DNA of 64,000 nucleotides, from contig LLKB01000005.1 in assembly GCA_001414325.1 (NCBI GenBank), positions 481,060 to 545,059 of the forward strand, in the 5' to 3' direction. Position numbers and translations under genes: made by a program. The notes under the pieces were generated by a model. The model had not been told where the DNA came from, searched no databases, and was given only the letters and a program-made list of their open reading frames with translations. This document shows, piece by piece, positions 35,593-45,248 of the stretch (the stretch's first letter is position 1; every line of letters starts with the position of its first letter). The DNA comes from Butyribacter intestini (lineage in GTDB: Bacteria > Bacillota > Clostridia > Lachnospirales > Lachnospiraceae).

Positions 35593-37692
35593 TTATCTTT
35601 TTTTGCTTTTTGCTCTTTTTCTATTGTTTGACAACGCCCCACCTTTATTACCTGCTCTATCACTTATTTTGGCATTTTTATTACCTCTGCCGTTTGTTCC
35701 ATTTGATGCAGAATTTTTTCTGTTTCCATACATATTTTCCAAACCGGTATTTCGTCTGTCAGACTTTTTGCAGCCATTCGCTTTTTTACCTGGTCTGTCA
35801 TTTTTTCCTGACTTTTCTCCCGACCTTAAACTGCTTCCTGACCTCGATTTTTTCTCCCACGCTTCTTCCCTCCATTTTTCCTTTCTCGGTCTTATAAGAC
35901 ATTTTTCATCAAAACCGATAAGATCCTCCCTGCCGGCTTTTATAAGTGCTTCTTTTACAAGGTCATAATTCTTAGGATTTTTATACTGTATAAGTGCCCT
36001 CTGCATAGCCTTTTCGTGAGGATTTACAGGTGTGTAAACTTTTTTCATTGTTCTTGGATCAACACCCGTATAATACATACAAGTTGATATTGTCGACGGT
36101 GTCGGATAAAAATCCTGTACCTGTTCAGGCATATAACCTAAATCCCTAAGATGAACCGCAAGCTCCACGGCTTCTTTAAGTGTAGAACCCGGATGTGATG
36201 ACATAAGATAAGGCACGACAAACTGCTTTTTACCGACTTTTTTATTTATCCTGTCATATCTTCTCTTAAATGCTTCATACACGGCATTTTCAGGTTTTCC
36301 CATATTTCTAAGAACTTCATCGGATATATGCTCCGGTGCAACCCTTAACTGACCGCTTATGTGGTACTCGCAAAGTTCTTTTAAGAATGTATCATCACTG
36401 TCTGCCATTATATAATCAAACCTAAGACCTGAACGCACAAAAACTTTTTTTACTCCGTCAAGTTTTCTGAGTTTACGCAAAAGCTTAAGGTAATCGCTGT
36501 GGTCAACTTTAAGATTTGGACACGGTTTTGGAAAAAGACACTGCCTGTTCATACATACACCGTGCTCAACCTGTTTGTCACACGCTCTCCCCCTGAAATC
36601 AGCCGTCGGACCTCCGACATCATGTATATACCCCTTAAAATCCGGCTCTTTTATCATCTGCTTTGCTTCTGCTATTATCGATTCATGGCTTCTTGTTTGC
36701 AAAACCCTGCCCTGATGAAATGTAAGTGCACAAAAACTGCAGCCCCCAAAACACCCTCTGTTGCTTGTAAGACTAAACTTTATTTCAGACAAAGCAGGTA
36801 CACCACCGTCTTTCTCATACATCGGGTGATATGCCCTCATATACGGCAATGCATACACATCATCCATTTCAAGCTGTGTAAGCGGTCTTGCCGGAGGATT
36901 TTGCACCACATAAAGATGGTCGTTATACTTTTCCACAAGTCTGCTCGCCGTAATAGAGTCTGTATTACAATACTGTATATAAAAACTTTTTGCATACTCA
37001 AGCTTATTATTCTGCATTGTCTCAAAATCAGGCAGCGTTTTTGCATCATAAACACTATCCAGATTTTTGGCTCTGTAAACAGTTCCGTTTACAAAAGTAA
37101 TATCCGACACATCAATCCCGCTTTCAAGAGCATCTGCTATCTCGACAACTGAAAGTTCACCCATTCCGTATATACATATATCCGCCTGCGAATCGACAAG
37201 TATCGAATGTTTGAGTTTGTCAGACCAGTAATCATAATGAGCAAGTCTCCTAAGACTCGCCTCAATACCTCCAATAATAATAGGCACTTTCTTATAAACT
37301 TTTCTTATAAGATTGCAATAAACAATAGTCGCATAATCCGGTCTTTTTCCTATAACACCCCCCGGAGTATATGCATCCGAACTTCTCCTCTTTTTAGATA
37401 CGGTATAATGATTAACCATCGAATCCATATTGCCTGCCGACACAAGAAAACCAAGTCTTGGCATACCAAACACTTTGATACTCTCCTCATCTTTCCAGTC
37501 AGGCTGTGCGATAAAACCTATCTTATATCCGTGACTCTCCAAAACCCTCGTAATAATAGCTGCACCAAAAGACGAATGATCCACATAGGCATCACCGCAG
37601 ATGTAAACAAAATCAACCTGTTCCCAGCCACGCCTAAGCATATCCTCTCTGCAAACCGGCAAAAAATCTCTCTCATCATTATCGTAACTCAT
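35593..37692 (-). CDS. YgiQ family radical SAM protein
   Basis: 699-residue UPF0313/YgiQ protein. The N-terminal cobalamin-binding-like region ([23 protein letters not shown]) precedes the radical SAM cluster motif [30 protein letters not shown] and the C-terminal DUF3362 part ([21 protein letters not shown]) are also present. The last 80 residues are a basic Lys/Arg/Asn/Ser tail. The reaction is not known. Length is normal for the family. Confidence 0.9.
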   Translation of the reverse strand: MSYDNDERDFLPVCREDMLRRGWEQVDFVYICGDAYVDHSSFGAAIITRVLESHGYKIGFIAQPDWKDEESIKVFGMPRLGFLVSAGNMDSMVNHYTVSKKRRSSDAYTPGGVIGKRPDYATIVYCNLIRKVYKKVPIIIGGIEASLRRLAHYDYWSDKLKHSILVDSQADICIYGMGELSVVEIADALESGIDVSDITFVNGTVYRAKNLDSVYDAKTLPDFETMQNNKLEYAKSFYIQYCNTDSITASRLVEKYNDHLYVVQNPPARPLTQLEMDDVYALPYMRAYHPMYEKDGGVPALSEIKFSLTSNRGCFGGCSFCALTFHQGRVLQTRSHESIIAEAKQMIKEPDFKGYIHDVGGPTADFRGRACDKQVEHGVCMNRQCLFPKPCPNLKVDHSDYLKLLRKLRKLDGVKKVFVRSGLRFDYIMADSDDTFLKELCEYHISGQLRVAPEHISDEVLRNMGKPENAVYEAFKRRYDRINKKVGKKQFVVPYLMSSHPGSTLKEAVELAVHLRDLGYMPEQVQDFYPTPSTISTCMYYTGVDPRTMKKVYTPVNPHEKAMQRALIQYKNPKNYDLVKEALIKAGREDLIGFDEKCLIRPRKEKWREEAWEKKSRSGSSLRSGEKSGKNDRPGKKANGCKKSDRRNTGLENMYGNRKNSASNGTNGRGNKNAKISDRAGNKGGALSNNRKRAKSKKR

Positions 37693-37725
37693 CTATAAAA
37701 ACCTCATTTCTAATCTTTTAACATT

Positions 37726-37800
37726 GTAACCTTTCAGCCATAAAAAGATAATCGGCAATACAATGAACTTGTTTATTGTATGCCAAATTCTCTTTTTATT
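37726..37800. mobile_element. Fragment of the 184-bp MITE-like element (hairpin end)
   Basis: Begins GTAACCTTTCAGCC, a degenerate form of the terminal repeat GTAACAGTTCAGCC, then matches the hairpin end of the element at 48650 read on the opposite strand (ATAAAAAGATAAT, GCAATACAATGA). Its hairpin arms have diverged together. The other half of the element is missing. It fills part of the 300-base gap between the YgiQ and HAD genes. Confidence 0.7.
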
Positions 37801-37992
37801 ACTAAACAAAAACATTATAATTGACTAAAACATACCATGTGCTATATAATAAACACCGCTGAAATTGTCATAAATAACAACACAGGAAAGTTACTTTATA
37901 ATCATTAAACACATTACAAATAACTACATAAACAACTTAACTAAAAATCTCACCACCTCAAATTATTATAACAATATCGAAAGGATTTGCAT

Positions 37993-38793
37993 ATGAGAAA
38001 ATTATTATTTTTTGATGTAGACGGAACACTCGCAGACAGAGTCGGCAAAAAAAATGTAGTTCCACAGTCAGCGAAAGATGCAATTAAAAAGCTTCAGGAA
38101 AACGGCCACCTCTGTTTTGTAAATACAGGTCGTTCATTATCTGAAATAGATGTATATCTCAAAGAATTAAATATGGATGGTTTTGTGTGCGGATGCGGTA
38201 CTTATATTTTATATAAGAATGAAGTCCTTTTTTCACAGACAGTACCCTTTGAAATCGGTAATGAACTTGTAAGCGACCTTGAAAAATACAACATTGAATG
38301 GCTTCTTGAGGGCGAGAAAACGCTTTATTACAGAAATAAACCTTACACAACACATATTGGTGATTTTAAAGATGAGCAAAAGCATCTTTACCCTTCTGCC
38401 TATAAAGAACTTGAACCATCAAAGGCTTCTGACCTTGTATTTGACAAATTCTGCATAGGTATTCACAAAAACAGTGATTTCAAGTCATTTGAAGCAAAAT
38501 ATTCAAAAATATTTACAATAATAGACCGTGGCAATAATTTCTATGAAATTGTTCCTGCCAACTGTTCAAAAGCAACCGGTATGGAATTTCTGATGAAGCA
38601 TTTCAATGTAGATAAAAAAGATACTATTGCAATAGGTGACAGCACGAATGATCTTACCATGCTTGAATTTGCCGGCACCAGCATAGCCATGAAACACAGC
38701 AGTCCTATTGTTCTTGAAAAAGCTGATTATGTGACAGACGATGTATTTGACGATGGCATATATAATGCCATGAAACATTTTGAACTTATCTAA
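37993..38793 (+). CDS. HAD family hydrolase (Cof type)
   Basis: 266-residue haloacid-dehalogenase phosphatase with a type IIB cap. Motif I is LLFFDVDGTLA, motif II FVNTGRS, the Lys is in NCSKATGMEFLM and motif IV reads IAIGDSTNDLTMLEFAG. Likely acts on sugar phosphates or a cofactor; the substrate is not determinable. AAAGGA precedes ATG 37993. One of few plus-strand genes. Confidence 0.9.
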   Translation: MRKLLFFDVDGTLADRVGKKNVVPQSAKDAIKKLQENGHLCFVNTGRSLSEIDVYLKELNMDGFVCGCGTYILYKNEVLFSQTVPFEIGNELVSDLEKYNIEWLLEGEKTLYYRNKPYTTHIGDFKDEQKHLYPSAYKELEPSKASDLVFDKFCIGIHKNSDFKSFEAKYSKIFTIIDRGNNFYEIVPANCSKATGMEFLMKHFNVDKKDTIAIGDSTNDLTMLEFAGTSIAMKHSSPIVLEKADYVTDDVFDDGIYNAMKHFELI

Positions 38794-38922
38794 TCATTGA
38801 CACTTAAACCTAAAAGTCAGTAAAAAAGCCTGCGTTTTGCCATCCAAAAATTGCTTTGCAATTCTCGTTGGTTTCCCACTATGTTATTAGCATTTTCCTA
38901 TAGCTTAAAAAATCATATTATC

Positions 38923-38966
38923 AAAAAAGATACTTTGCTAAAAACACTATGCAAAGTATCTTTTTT
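38923..38966. terminator. Bidirectional terminator
   Basis: AAAAAAGATACTTTGC (38923-38938) and GCAAAGTATCTTTTTT (38951-38966) are perfect complements, 16 bp with a 12-base loop, placed between convergent genes. Confidence 0.9.
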
Positions 38967-38977
38967 AATAAGCAGAT

Positions 38978-39421
38978 TTACCTTATCTTTTCAAGGACAG
39001 TCTTGTATATCATTATCAGATATGCATCTATAAAACAGAATTTATTTTCCAAAAATTCCAATAATTTATACAAAAATGCTGCTCCGAGAAATGCCACGCT
39101 AATGCAGGTGACATAATAGTCAAGATTAAGTGCAAGAAGCACTATATTCCCCACAACATACGCAGAAAGCACCCCCGTAAACTTTCTTGCAATTTGCAAT
39201 GCTTTATAAAGTGTGCATGACAGATTTTCAAGTTTTTCCGTTGTAACTTTCTTTGGGTCTTTTGATAAAACCTCATACATATCTTTGTAAATCTTTTTAC
39301 TTTCTATATCATTTTTTATATTGGCATAATTTTTCACTTCTTCATTAAAGAGGTCAACATAATGTTCATATCCTTTTTTTCCAAATTCCTTACGCAAACA
39401 CTTTTTAAAGACATTCATCAT
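38978..39421 (-). CDS. Small membrane protein of unknown family
   Basis: 147 residues: a charged helical first 80 residues (KKCLRKEFGKKGYEHYV), two adjacent transmembrane helices (about 88-108 and 110-125), and a short tail. I do not recognise the family. Its ATG overlaps the stop codon of the REC-Hpt gene (shared base at 39421), so the two are translationally coupled and may work together in signalling. Confidence 0.65.
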   Translation of the reverse strand: MMNVFKKCLRKEFGKKGYEHYVDLFNEEVKNYANIKNDIESKKIYKDMYEVLSKDPKKVTTEKLENLSCTLYKALQIARKFTGVLSAYVVGNIVLLALNLDYYVTCISVAFLGAAFLYKLLEFLENKFCFIDAYLIMIYKTVLEKIR

Positions 39422-40446
39422 TAATTCTCCGTCACATTATTTAATATTTCAAGGGCAGTATCGTACTCAAAATTCTGCACATTATCATACACATCATTTA
39501 AAATACTCTGCGTTTCAGCCGATGCACTTCCCATCATTTTTTCTAATAATTCAATAATATCTATATAGTTGAAATCCTCAATATATTCCTTTAGTCTTTC
39601 AATATTCTGCATAAATTCCGTTGCAGGCATAACTTCAATTTTACTTTTATTTATATCCTGCTCCTTATAAAAAATACATGCCTGTTCAAGTTCATCATGG
39701 AATTTTTTGACTTTGTCAAGATAACCATCCATCATCTCATGAACATAAGGATTTTCAAACTCTCTTGCTGCAAATTCCATACGTTTTGACTGCCCAGCAA
39801 GTTCATCTGCACCTATATTCAAAAATATACCTTTTAAGCTATGAAAATAAAGCGTCATTGTTTCCATCTGCTCAGTATTTCTTATCACATCAATCATATT
39901 ATAATTTTCAATTATATTTCTGACACTGACTGCGAGCACTTTCATATAATTTTCAAGACTGCCTGCCATAAGTGAAAGACCCTCTTGATAATTGAGTCCC
40001 TCAACTGCATTTAAAAACATTGTCCTGTCCTTTTCTTCTTCCTCTTCAACTTCTATCGTGTCAATCTCAATTCCATTCGCCGAGAAAACTTCCTCTAAAT
40101 TTTCTTTCCTGACCGGTTTTCTGAGTACATCTGAAGCACCTGCTGCCCGAAACATTTCCATAACCTGATTGTCTACTGTTGCGGATACTCCAAAATAGAG
40201 AGTATTGTCATTATCTCCTGCAACAAACTTTATCTGCCTTATACTTTCCACTCCATCCATATCAGGCATAAGATAATCCATCAGAACTATATCATAACTT
40301 TTAGAACATGACATTTCAATCGCTTCCATGCCGGACTCAGCGGTATCTGCATTTGCACCATATCTTTCGATCATAGCCTTAAGAACGAGTGTATTTGCAC
40401 TATTGTCATCAACAACAAGAACATCTAATTCACTAAGCTTCTTCAT
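39421..40446 (-). CDS. Response regulator with C-terminal Hpt domain
   Basis: 341 residues. The receiver domain (1-120) has the acidic pair in VLVVDDNSAN, the phospho-acceptor Asp57 in VLMDYLMPDMDG, Ser/Thr in FGVSAT and the Lys in LRKPV. After an acidic linker (EVEEEEEKD) a histidine phosphotransfer domain follows, with His202 in LYFHSLKGIFLNIGA. It has neither a DNA-binding nor a kinase domain, so it acts as a phosphorelay intermediate for a kinase encoded elsewhere. A small membrane protein gene overlaps its end. Confidence 0.88.
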   Translation of the reverse strand: MKKLSELDVLVVDDNSANTLVLKAMIERYGANADTAESGMEAIEMSCSKSYDIVLMDYLMPDMDGVESIRQIKFVAGDNDNTLYFGVSATVDNQVMEMFRAAGASDVLRKPVRKENLEEVFSANGIEIDTIEVEEEEEKDRTMFLNAVEGLNYQEGLSLMAGSLENYMKVLAVSVRNIIENYNMIDVIRNTEQMETMTLYFHSLKGIFLNIGADELAGQSKRMEFAAREFENPYVHEMMDGYLDKVKKFHDELEQACIFYKEQDINKSKIEVMPATEFMQNIERLKEYIEDFNYIDIIELLEKMMGSASAETQSILNDVYDNVQNFEYDTALEILNNVTEN

Positions 40447-40493
40447 CTATGTTCAACTATCCTCCCTGTGATAAATCTCATATCTATACAATA

Positions 40494-40520
40494 AAGTGTC
40501 AATAACAACTTTTGACACTT
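40494..40520. repeat. 9-bp inverted repeat between galM and the REC-Hpt gene
   Basis: AAGTGTCAA and TTGACACTT, exact complements separated by 9 bases, 4 bases past the stop codon of galM. There is little T tract on either strand, so it may be a weak terminator or an operator for the downstream gene. Confidence 0.5.
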
Positions 40521-40523
40521 ACA

Positions 40524-41588
40524 TCATATAATAGAAAAACGAAATACTGTAGTAGTAGTATATTCATCTCCAGCCTTTAATACCGCATTTGGAAATCCTT
40601 TAGTATTTATGGCATTTGGAAAATTCTGTGACTCAAAGCACGCACCACAGAAATTAGCATAATTTATACCGTCTTTTGAATTTTCCGTCGTAAGTCCACC
40701 TGCCGTATAAAGCTGTAATCCCGGCTGATCCGTATATACTTCCATCATTCTGCCTGTCTCTTTGCAAACAAACTGTGCTGCCTTTGCAACATCACATACA
40801 TCGTCTCCATTAAGTACAAAGTTATGATCATACTCGGTAACGGTCTTTTCGTCTTTGTCATACGCACCAAGACCTTCACGCACCGGCTTTCCGTTTCTAA
40901 AATCAAGTGCTGTACCTTCAACACTCTTAATCTCACCGGTAGGCACCAATATATCGTTTACCGGAGTATAATTATCAGCATAAATTGTAATCTCCTGGTC
41001 GAGAATATCCTTACACTTATGTCCGCCTTTTCCTAGATTGAAATACGAATGATTTGTCATATTTACGATGGTATCTTCATCACCAACTGCATAATAATCT
41101 ATCATAAGTTCATTGTCATCATTTAATGTATATGTAATGGCAACTGTGAGATTTCCCGGAAATCCCTGCTCACCGTCAGGACTCAGTCTTGAAAATGTAA
41201 TACTGTCACCATTCTCAACCACATCCGTCTCTGCATTATACATCATGCGGTTGTATCTCGTATTTCCTCCATGGAGACAGTTTGTGCTCTCATTCTTATC
41301 AAGCTTATACTCTTTTCCATTAAGGGTAAATATGGCATTTGACACTCTGTTTGCATATCTTCCCAGTGGTGCACCAAAACTTGGCATATTTACCTCATAC
41401 TCAGCTACTGTATCATATCCGAGTACAATATCATCAATATTTCCATCCTTGTCCGGCATCATCAGATTGGTAATAACGCCACCCAGATCAATAAATGAAA
41501 CTTCTATACCATTATTATTTTTCAAAGTATATTTTGTAACCTCGTCCCCATTTGCCGTAACTCCAAATTTTATTTTTGATATGCTCAT
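40524..41588 (-). CDS. galM: Aldose 1-epimerase (galactose mutarotase)
   Basis: Interconverts alpha and beta anomers of hexoses. 354 residues with ISFIDLGGVITNLMMPD-type opening, GRYANRVSNAIFTLNGKEY, NCLHGG, the catalytic His in NHSYFNLG, DFRNGKPV, and the catalytic Glu in FCGACFESQNFPNAIN. No galactose operon is present; the upstream alpha-xylosidase gene suggests a role with sugars freed from plant oligosaccharides. Confidence 0.94.
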   Translation of the reverse strand: MSISKIKFGVTANGDEVTKYTLKNNNGIEVSFIDLGGVITNLMMPDKDGNIDDIVLGYDTVAEYEVNMPSFGAPLGRYANRVSNAIFTLNGKEYKLDKNESTNCLHGGNTRYNRMMYNAETDVVENGDSITFSRLSPDGEQGFPGNLTVAITYTLNDDNELMIDYYAVGDEDTIVNMTNHSYFNLGKGGHKCKDILDQEITIYADNYTPVNDILVPTGEIKSVEGTALDFRNGKPVREGLGAYDKDEKTVTEYDHNFVLNGDDVCDVAKAAQFVCKETGRMMEVYTDQPGLQLYTAGGLTTENSKDGINYANFCGACFESQNFPNAINTKGFPNAVLKAGDEYTTTTVFRFSII

Positions 41589-41714
41589 ATATCGTACCTC
41601 CTGAAATTTATACTGTTTACCTAATAGTGTTGAATTTTATATCGTTTTTTGTAAAAATAAGTCTATTTATATTATTATAGCAATTTCTTACATTTTTTAC
41701 AACAGCCAAAACAA

Positions 41715-41756
41715 AACCCCGCAGCATAAAGCAGTCCGCCTCAATGCTACGGGGTT
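41715..41756 (-). terminator. Terminator of the alpha-xylosidase gene
   Basis: A 13-bp stem with one mismatch (41715-41727 with 41744-41756) built on AACCCCG/CGGGGTT; on the minus strand it is followed by TTTGTTTTGG. It separates GH31 from galM. Confidence 0.75.
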
Positions 41757-41793
41757 CATTATCTATATCTTTTTAATTTAACATGGCTTTTTA

Positions 41794-44157
41794 TTACAAT
41801 GTAATCTCAACGCTTGTTGTTCCGGCTTTAGCTTCTACAGTCTTTCCTTCTGCTGTTACAGTAAAGTTCTTATCTGTAGAGTTATAAGATACTGTTATGA
41901 CATTTGCGTTACGCTCAGCTTTTATGTCTGTAAGTTTGTTTGACTCACTGTCATAGATAGTTGCTGTCGCACTCTTTCCATCTTCAAGACCGTAAATGAC
42001 CGCATCAGCTTTTTCAAGATAATCATAAACTACTGTCATCTTGTCTTCTGCATCAAAATTACCATATGTGACAATGCTGTTTGGACGGGCAAGGATAGGT
42101 GTCTGGAAGTAGTCACACTGTCTCTTGTAATATTTTCCGCCCTCGTATGTTTCACCGCTCTGAATGTCTGTCCATGTTCCGCAATCAGGTACATAGAATT
42201 CTGCAATTCCTTCTTCATTCATAACAGGTACGATACAGAGATTGTCACCGAGCATATACTGCTGGTCAAGATACTTGCAAGCTGTATCATCAGAGAATGC
42301 AACTATCATTGAACGCATCATAGGAACACCAACATTGTGTGTCTTGTTTGCCTGTGCCCAGAGGTAAGGCATAAGTCTTCCTTTAAGGACTGTATAGTGA
42401 CGAAGTACATCACAAGCTTCTGTATCACCATCTTCGTCGTAAACCCAAGGTACTCTGTAAGATGTTGAACCATGTAAACGGCTGTGTGTAGAGAGAAGTC
42501 CGAATGCACACCATCTCTTATAAACATCAGCAGGTGCAGTAGCTTCAAATCCACCCATATCGTGTGAGAAGAAACCGAATCCAGATGAGCAGAGTGAAAG
42601 TCCGCCACGGAGAGTCTCGGACATTGCTGAATACTCAGCGTAGCAGTCACCGCCCCAGTGAACAGGGAATTTCTGTGCGCCTACTGTTGCACTTCTCGCA
42701 AAGAGACAAGCCTTATCTTTTCCATAGTAATCTTCAAGAGCTTCAAATACACACTTGTTGTAAAGGTATGTATAGTAGTTGTGCATCTTGATAGGATCCA
42801 TTCCATTGTAATATTTGCACTTTGTAGGTATTCTCTCACCAAAGTCTGTCTTGATGTTATTTACACCCATATCAAAAAGTTTCTTAAGTAATCCCTTGAA
42901 CCACTCACAAGCCTCAGGATTTGTAAAGTCAACGATAGCCATACCAGGCTGCCACATATCTGACTGGAATACGCTTCCGTCAAGGTTTTTGATGAAATAT
43001 CCCTTTTCTTTTCCGATGTCAAAAAGTTTTGACTGCTGTCCGATGTATGAGTTAATCCATACGCAGACTTCAAGACCTTTTTCATTGTGAAGCTTGTCTA
43101 AAAGTCCCTTAGGATCCGGGAACATATCCTTATCCCACTCAAAGTTACACCACTCATACTCTTTCATCCAGAAGCAATCGAAATGGAATACCTGAAGCGG
43201 AATCTTACGCTCTTTCATCCCATCGATAAAACTCATAACTGTCTTTTCATCATAGCTTGTAGTAAATGATGTTGAAAGCCATAAACCAAATGTATATGCT
43301 GGTGGAAGTGCAGGCTTTCCTGTAAGTGTAGTATAGTTTTCAAGAACATGCTCAAGGTTTTCTCCACCAATGATAAAGTATTCAAGTTCCTCTCCAGGTA
43401 CCGTAAATGTAACTTTTGATACTGTATCTGAGTTTACTTCAAATGAAACCTTGTCTGAACTATTTACAAGTACACCGTAGCTCTTTGATGAAATGTAGAA
43501 CGGTACTGTCTTGTAACTCTGGTCTGAACAGGTACCACCATCGCAGTTCCATGTCTCAACTGTCTGACCATTCTTTACAAATGGTGTGAACTTCTCACCG
43601 AAACCATAAATACACTCACCTATGTCTGTCTTTAACTGTTCTCTGAGATATGTTGTATGAGCATCCTGTGGATAGTTGAAGAACTCGTCATCTTCCTGAA
43701 GATTCATGCGTGCATTAGCCGTGAACTGACTCTCTGAAATGATAGATGTTGCTCTCCATGCACCGCCTGTAAGGTGTCTGTCTTTGTAATAGAACTGAAC
43801 ATCCCAGTCATCGCCAATCTTAATCTCAACTCTTGTATCACCTGAAGTAAGTGCAACCTTATCTTCTGTTCTCTCAATTACCGGAGTATAACCTGTATCC
43901 TCATTGAGCTCATAACGAGGACTATTGTCAAGCCCTCCCCTGTAATGGTCAATATGAACTTTAATGATGTTTTCTGAAGTAGAGCTGTATGTAATCTCAA
44001 GGTTTGGTCCTCCGAGAGTCATACCTCTGTTCATAACCGTATAAGGTGTTGCAAGAACCTTAATGGAATTTTCAGTAGTTTCAACTTTGTATGCCTGTGA
44101 AGCATAGTTTACATTATAACCTTTTTTACTTAACCAAAATCCGTCTGCTACTTTCAT
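41794..44157 (-). CDS. GH31 alpha-xylosidase (YicI type)
   Basis: 787-residue retaining alpha-glycosidase. The nucleophile Asp (about 438) is in NNIKTDFGERIPT and the acid/base Asp (about 504) in VHWGGDCYAEYSAM, 66 residues apart as in E. coli YicI; IYGFGEKFTPF and FFSHDMGGFEATAPADVYKRW are also typical. The KTDFGE motif favours alpha-xyloside over alpha-glucoside substrates such as isoprimeverose. There is no signal peptide, so the enzyme is intracellular. The start at 44157 has AAAGGAG upstream. It has its own promoter and terminator. Confidence 0.93.
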   Translation of the reverse strand: MKVADGFWLSKKGYNVNYASQAYKVETTENSIKVLATPYTVMNRGMTLGGPNLEITYSSTSENIIKVHIDHYRGGLDNSPRYELNEDTGYTPVIERTEDKVALTSGDTRVEIKIGDDWDVQFYYKDRHLTGGAWRATSIISESQFTANARMNLQEDDEFFNYPQDAHTTYLREQLKTDIGECIYGFGEKFTPFVKNGQTVETWNCDGGTCSDQSYKTVPFYISSKSYGVLVNSSDKVSFEVNSDTVSKVTFTVPGEELEYFIIGGENLEHVLENYTTLTGKPALPPAYTFGLWLSTSFTTSYDEKTVMSFIDGMKERKIPLQVFHFDCFWMKEYEWCNFEWDKDMFPDPKGLLDKLHNEKGLEVCVWINSYIGQQSKLFDIGKEKGYFIKNLDGSVFQSDMWQPGMAIVDFTNPEACEWFKGLLKKLFDMGVNNIKTDFGERIPTKCKYYNGMDPIKMHNYYTYLYNKCVFEALEDYYGKDKACLFARSATVGAQKFPVHWGGDCYAEYSAMSETLRGGLSLCSSGFGFFSHDMGGFEATAPADVYKRWCAFGLLSTHSRLHGSTSYRVPWVYDEDGDTEACDVLRHYTVLKGRLMPYLWAQANKTHNVGVPMMRSMIVAFSDDTACKYLDQQYMLGDNLCIVPVMNEEGIAEFYVPDCGTWTDIQSGETYEGGKYYKRQCDYFQTPILARPNSIVTYGNFDAEDKMTVVYDYLEKADAVIYGLEDGKSATATIYDSESNKLTDIKAERNANVITVSYNSTDKNFTVTAEGKTVEAKAGTTSVEITL

Positions 44158-44202
44158 TAGAAATCTCCTTTCTTTTTTTCCCATTTACTTAACTTTGATT
44201 AC

Positions 44203-44231
44203 ATTATATAAGCACTTTTTTGGTTCGTCTA
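44203..44231 (-). promoter_or_regulatory. Promoter of the alpha-xylosidase gene
   Basis: Minus strand TAGACG (44231-44226), 17-base spacer, perfect TATAAT (44208-44203). An imperfect inverted repeat with AGTG..CACT arms lies directly upstream of the -35 box and could bind a sugar regulator. Confidence 0.5.
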
Positions 44232-44343
44232 TAATTATTAGTGCGATTTTTAACACTATTATGATAACATACACACTTATGTATCTATACAGAAAGTTTC
44301 GCTGTAACTTCACCGTACATATCAGTGATAATACCAGATATTT

Positions 44344-45210
44344 CTAATCAGTTCTCTGGGCTTTCATCTTTACTTTCATCTCATACATACGCTCATCTGC
44401 CCTTGAACAGACTCCGTCAGTTTTCGGCATATCAAATTCCTCACTGCCTGCTATTCCATAAGAAGTCTGCATAAAATACCTATTCCCGCCTTTATTATCC
44501 TCATCGATAAATTCAAGCATTTTGTTGATACATTTCTTTATTTTTATATCATTCATCGACTTTTTGATGATGACACAGAACTCATCTCCACCCATGCGGC
44601 AGACCGTGCCTATATCATCAAAAGCATTTTTTAATATCCCGGAAAATCTCGTGATAAGCATATCCCCTTCTTCATGACCATATCTGTCATTTGTTCTTTT
44701 CAGATAATTCAGATCAAGCCACACCACACAATACGCTTCACTTCCATTGTCAAGTTTTTCAAATTCTTCCATCGACTTCGCCCTGTTGTATAGTCCGGTC
44801 ATGGAATCAGTATATGCCATCCTAAGCAACACTTGTCGTTCAACATCATCCTTAAAAACTTTCATATAATTCATAAGATAGCTGAATAATAATGCTAATA
44901 TTATGTAAATATTTCCTACAGGCATAAGATATACAGGCAAATCTGACATACCACCCGGATTTTTTGAAAGAACAAATGAAAGCAGTGGTATCGTATTACT
45001 TATTATAAGTACCCATAACACAGATGCTCTCAACTTGTCATCAACATTGTTGAATATTCTCCTAAAATTAGCAATAAACAGGCTTAAAAGTCCCATTATC
45101 ATAAATACCCGGTAATATCCTGACACCCGGTTTAAATGAAAATCATAGAAGAAATAAGCAATTACTGTTACAAATGTTGCCGCTATATCAACCATAACAT
45201 ATATTTTCAT
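44344..45210 (-). CDS. Membrane-bound diguanylate cyclase (GGDEF)
   Basis: 288 residues. Four or five transmembrane helices fill the first 115 residues, then a GGDEF domain with DSMTGLYNRAK, WLDLNYLKRTND and the active loop RMGGDEF at 205-211. The RxxD inhibitory site five residues before the motif is absent, so the usual product inhibition is not expected. It makes cyclic di-GMP; no EAL or HD-GYP gene is nearby. The ATG at 45210 lacks a strong ribosome site, and ATG 45195 is an alternative. Confidence 0.87.
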   Translation of the reverse strand: MKIYVMVDIAATFVTVIAYFFYDFHLNRVSGYYRVFMIMGLLSLFIANFRRIFNNVDDKLRASVLWVLIISNTIPLLSFVLSKNPGGMSDLPVYLMPVGNIYIILALLFSYLMNYMKVFKDDVERQVLLRMAYTDSMTGLYNRAKSMEEFEKLDNGSEAYCVVWLDLNYLKRTNDRYGHEEGDMLITRFSGILKNAFDDIGTVCRMGGDEFCVIIKKSMNDIKIKKCINKMLEFIDEDNKGGNRYFMQTSYGIAGSEEFDMPKTDGVCSRADERMYEMKVKMKAQRTD

Positions 45211-45248
45211 GTACCATCTGAATCTGCATCACCCTGACTTATGTCTCT

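Noticed and set aside
35603-35968. Plus-strand frame of 121 codons opposite the YgiQ gene end
   Set aside because: It is the complement of the basic Lys/Arg tail of YgiQ, which yields a Phe/Leu-rich shadow frame without a ribosome site.
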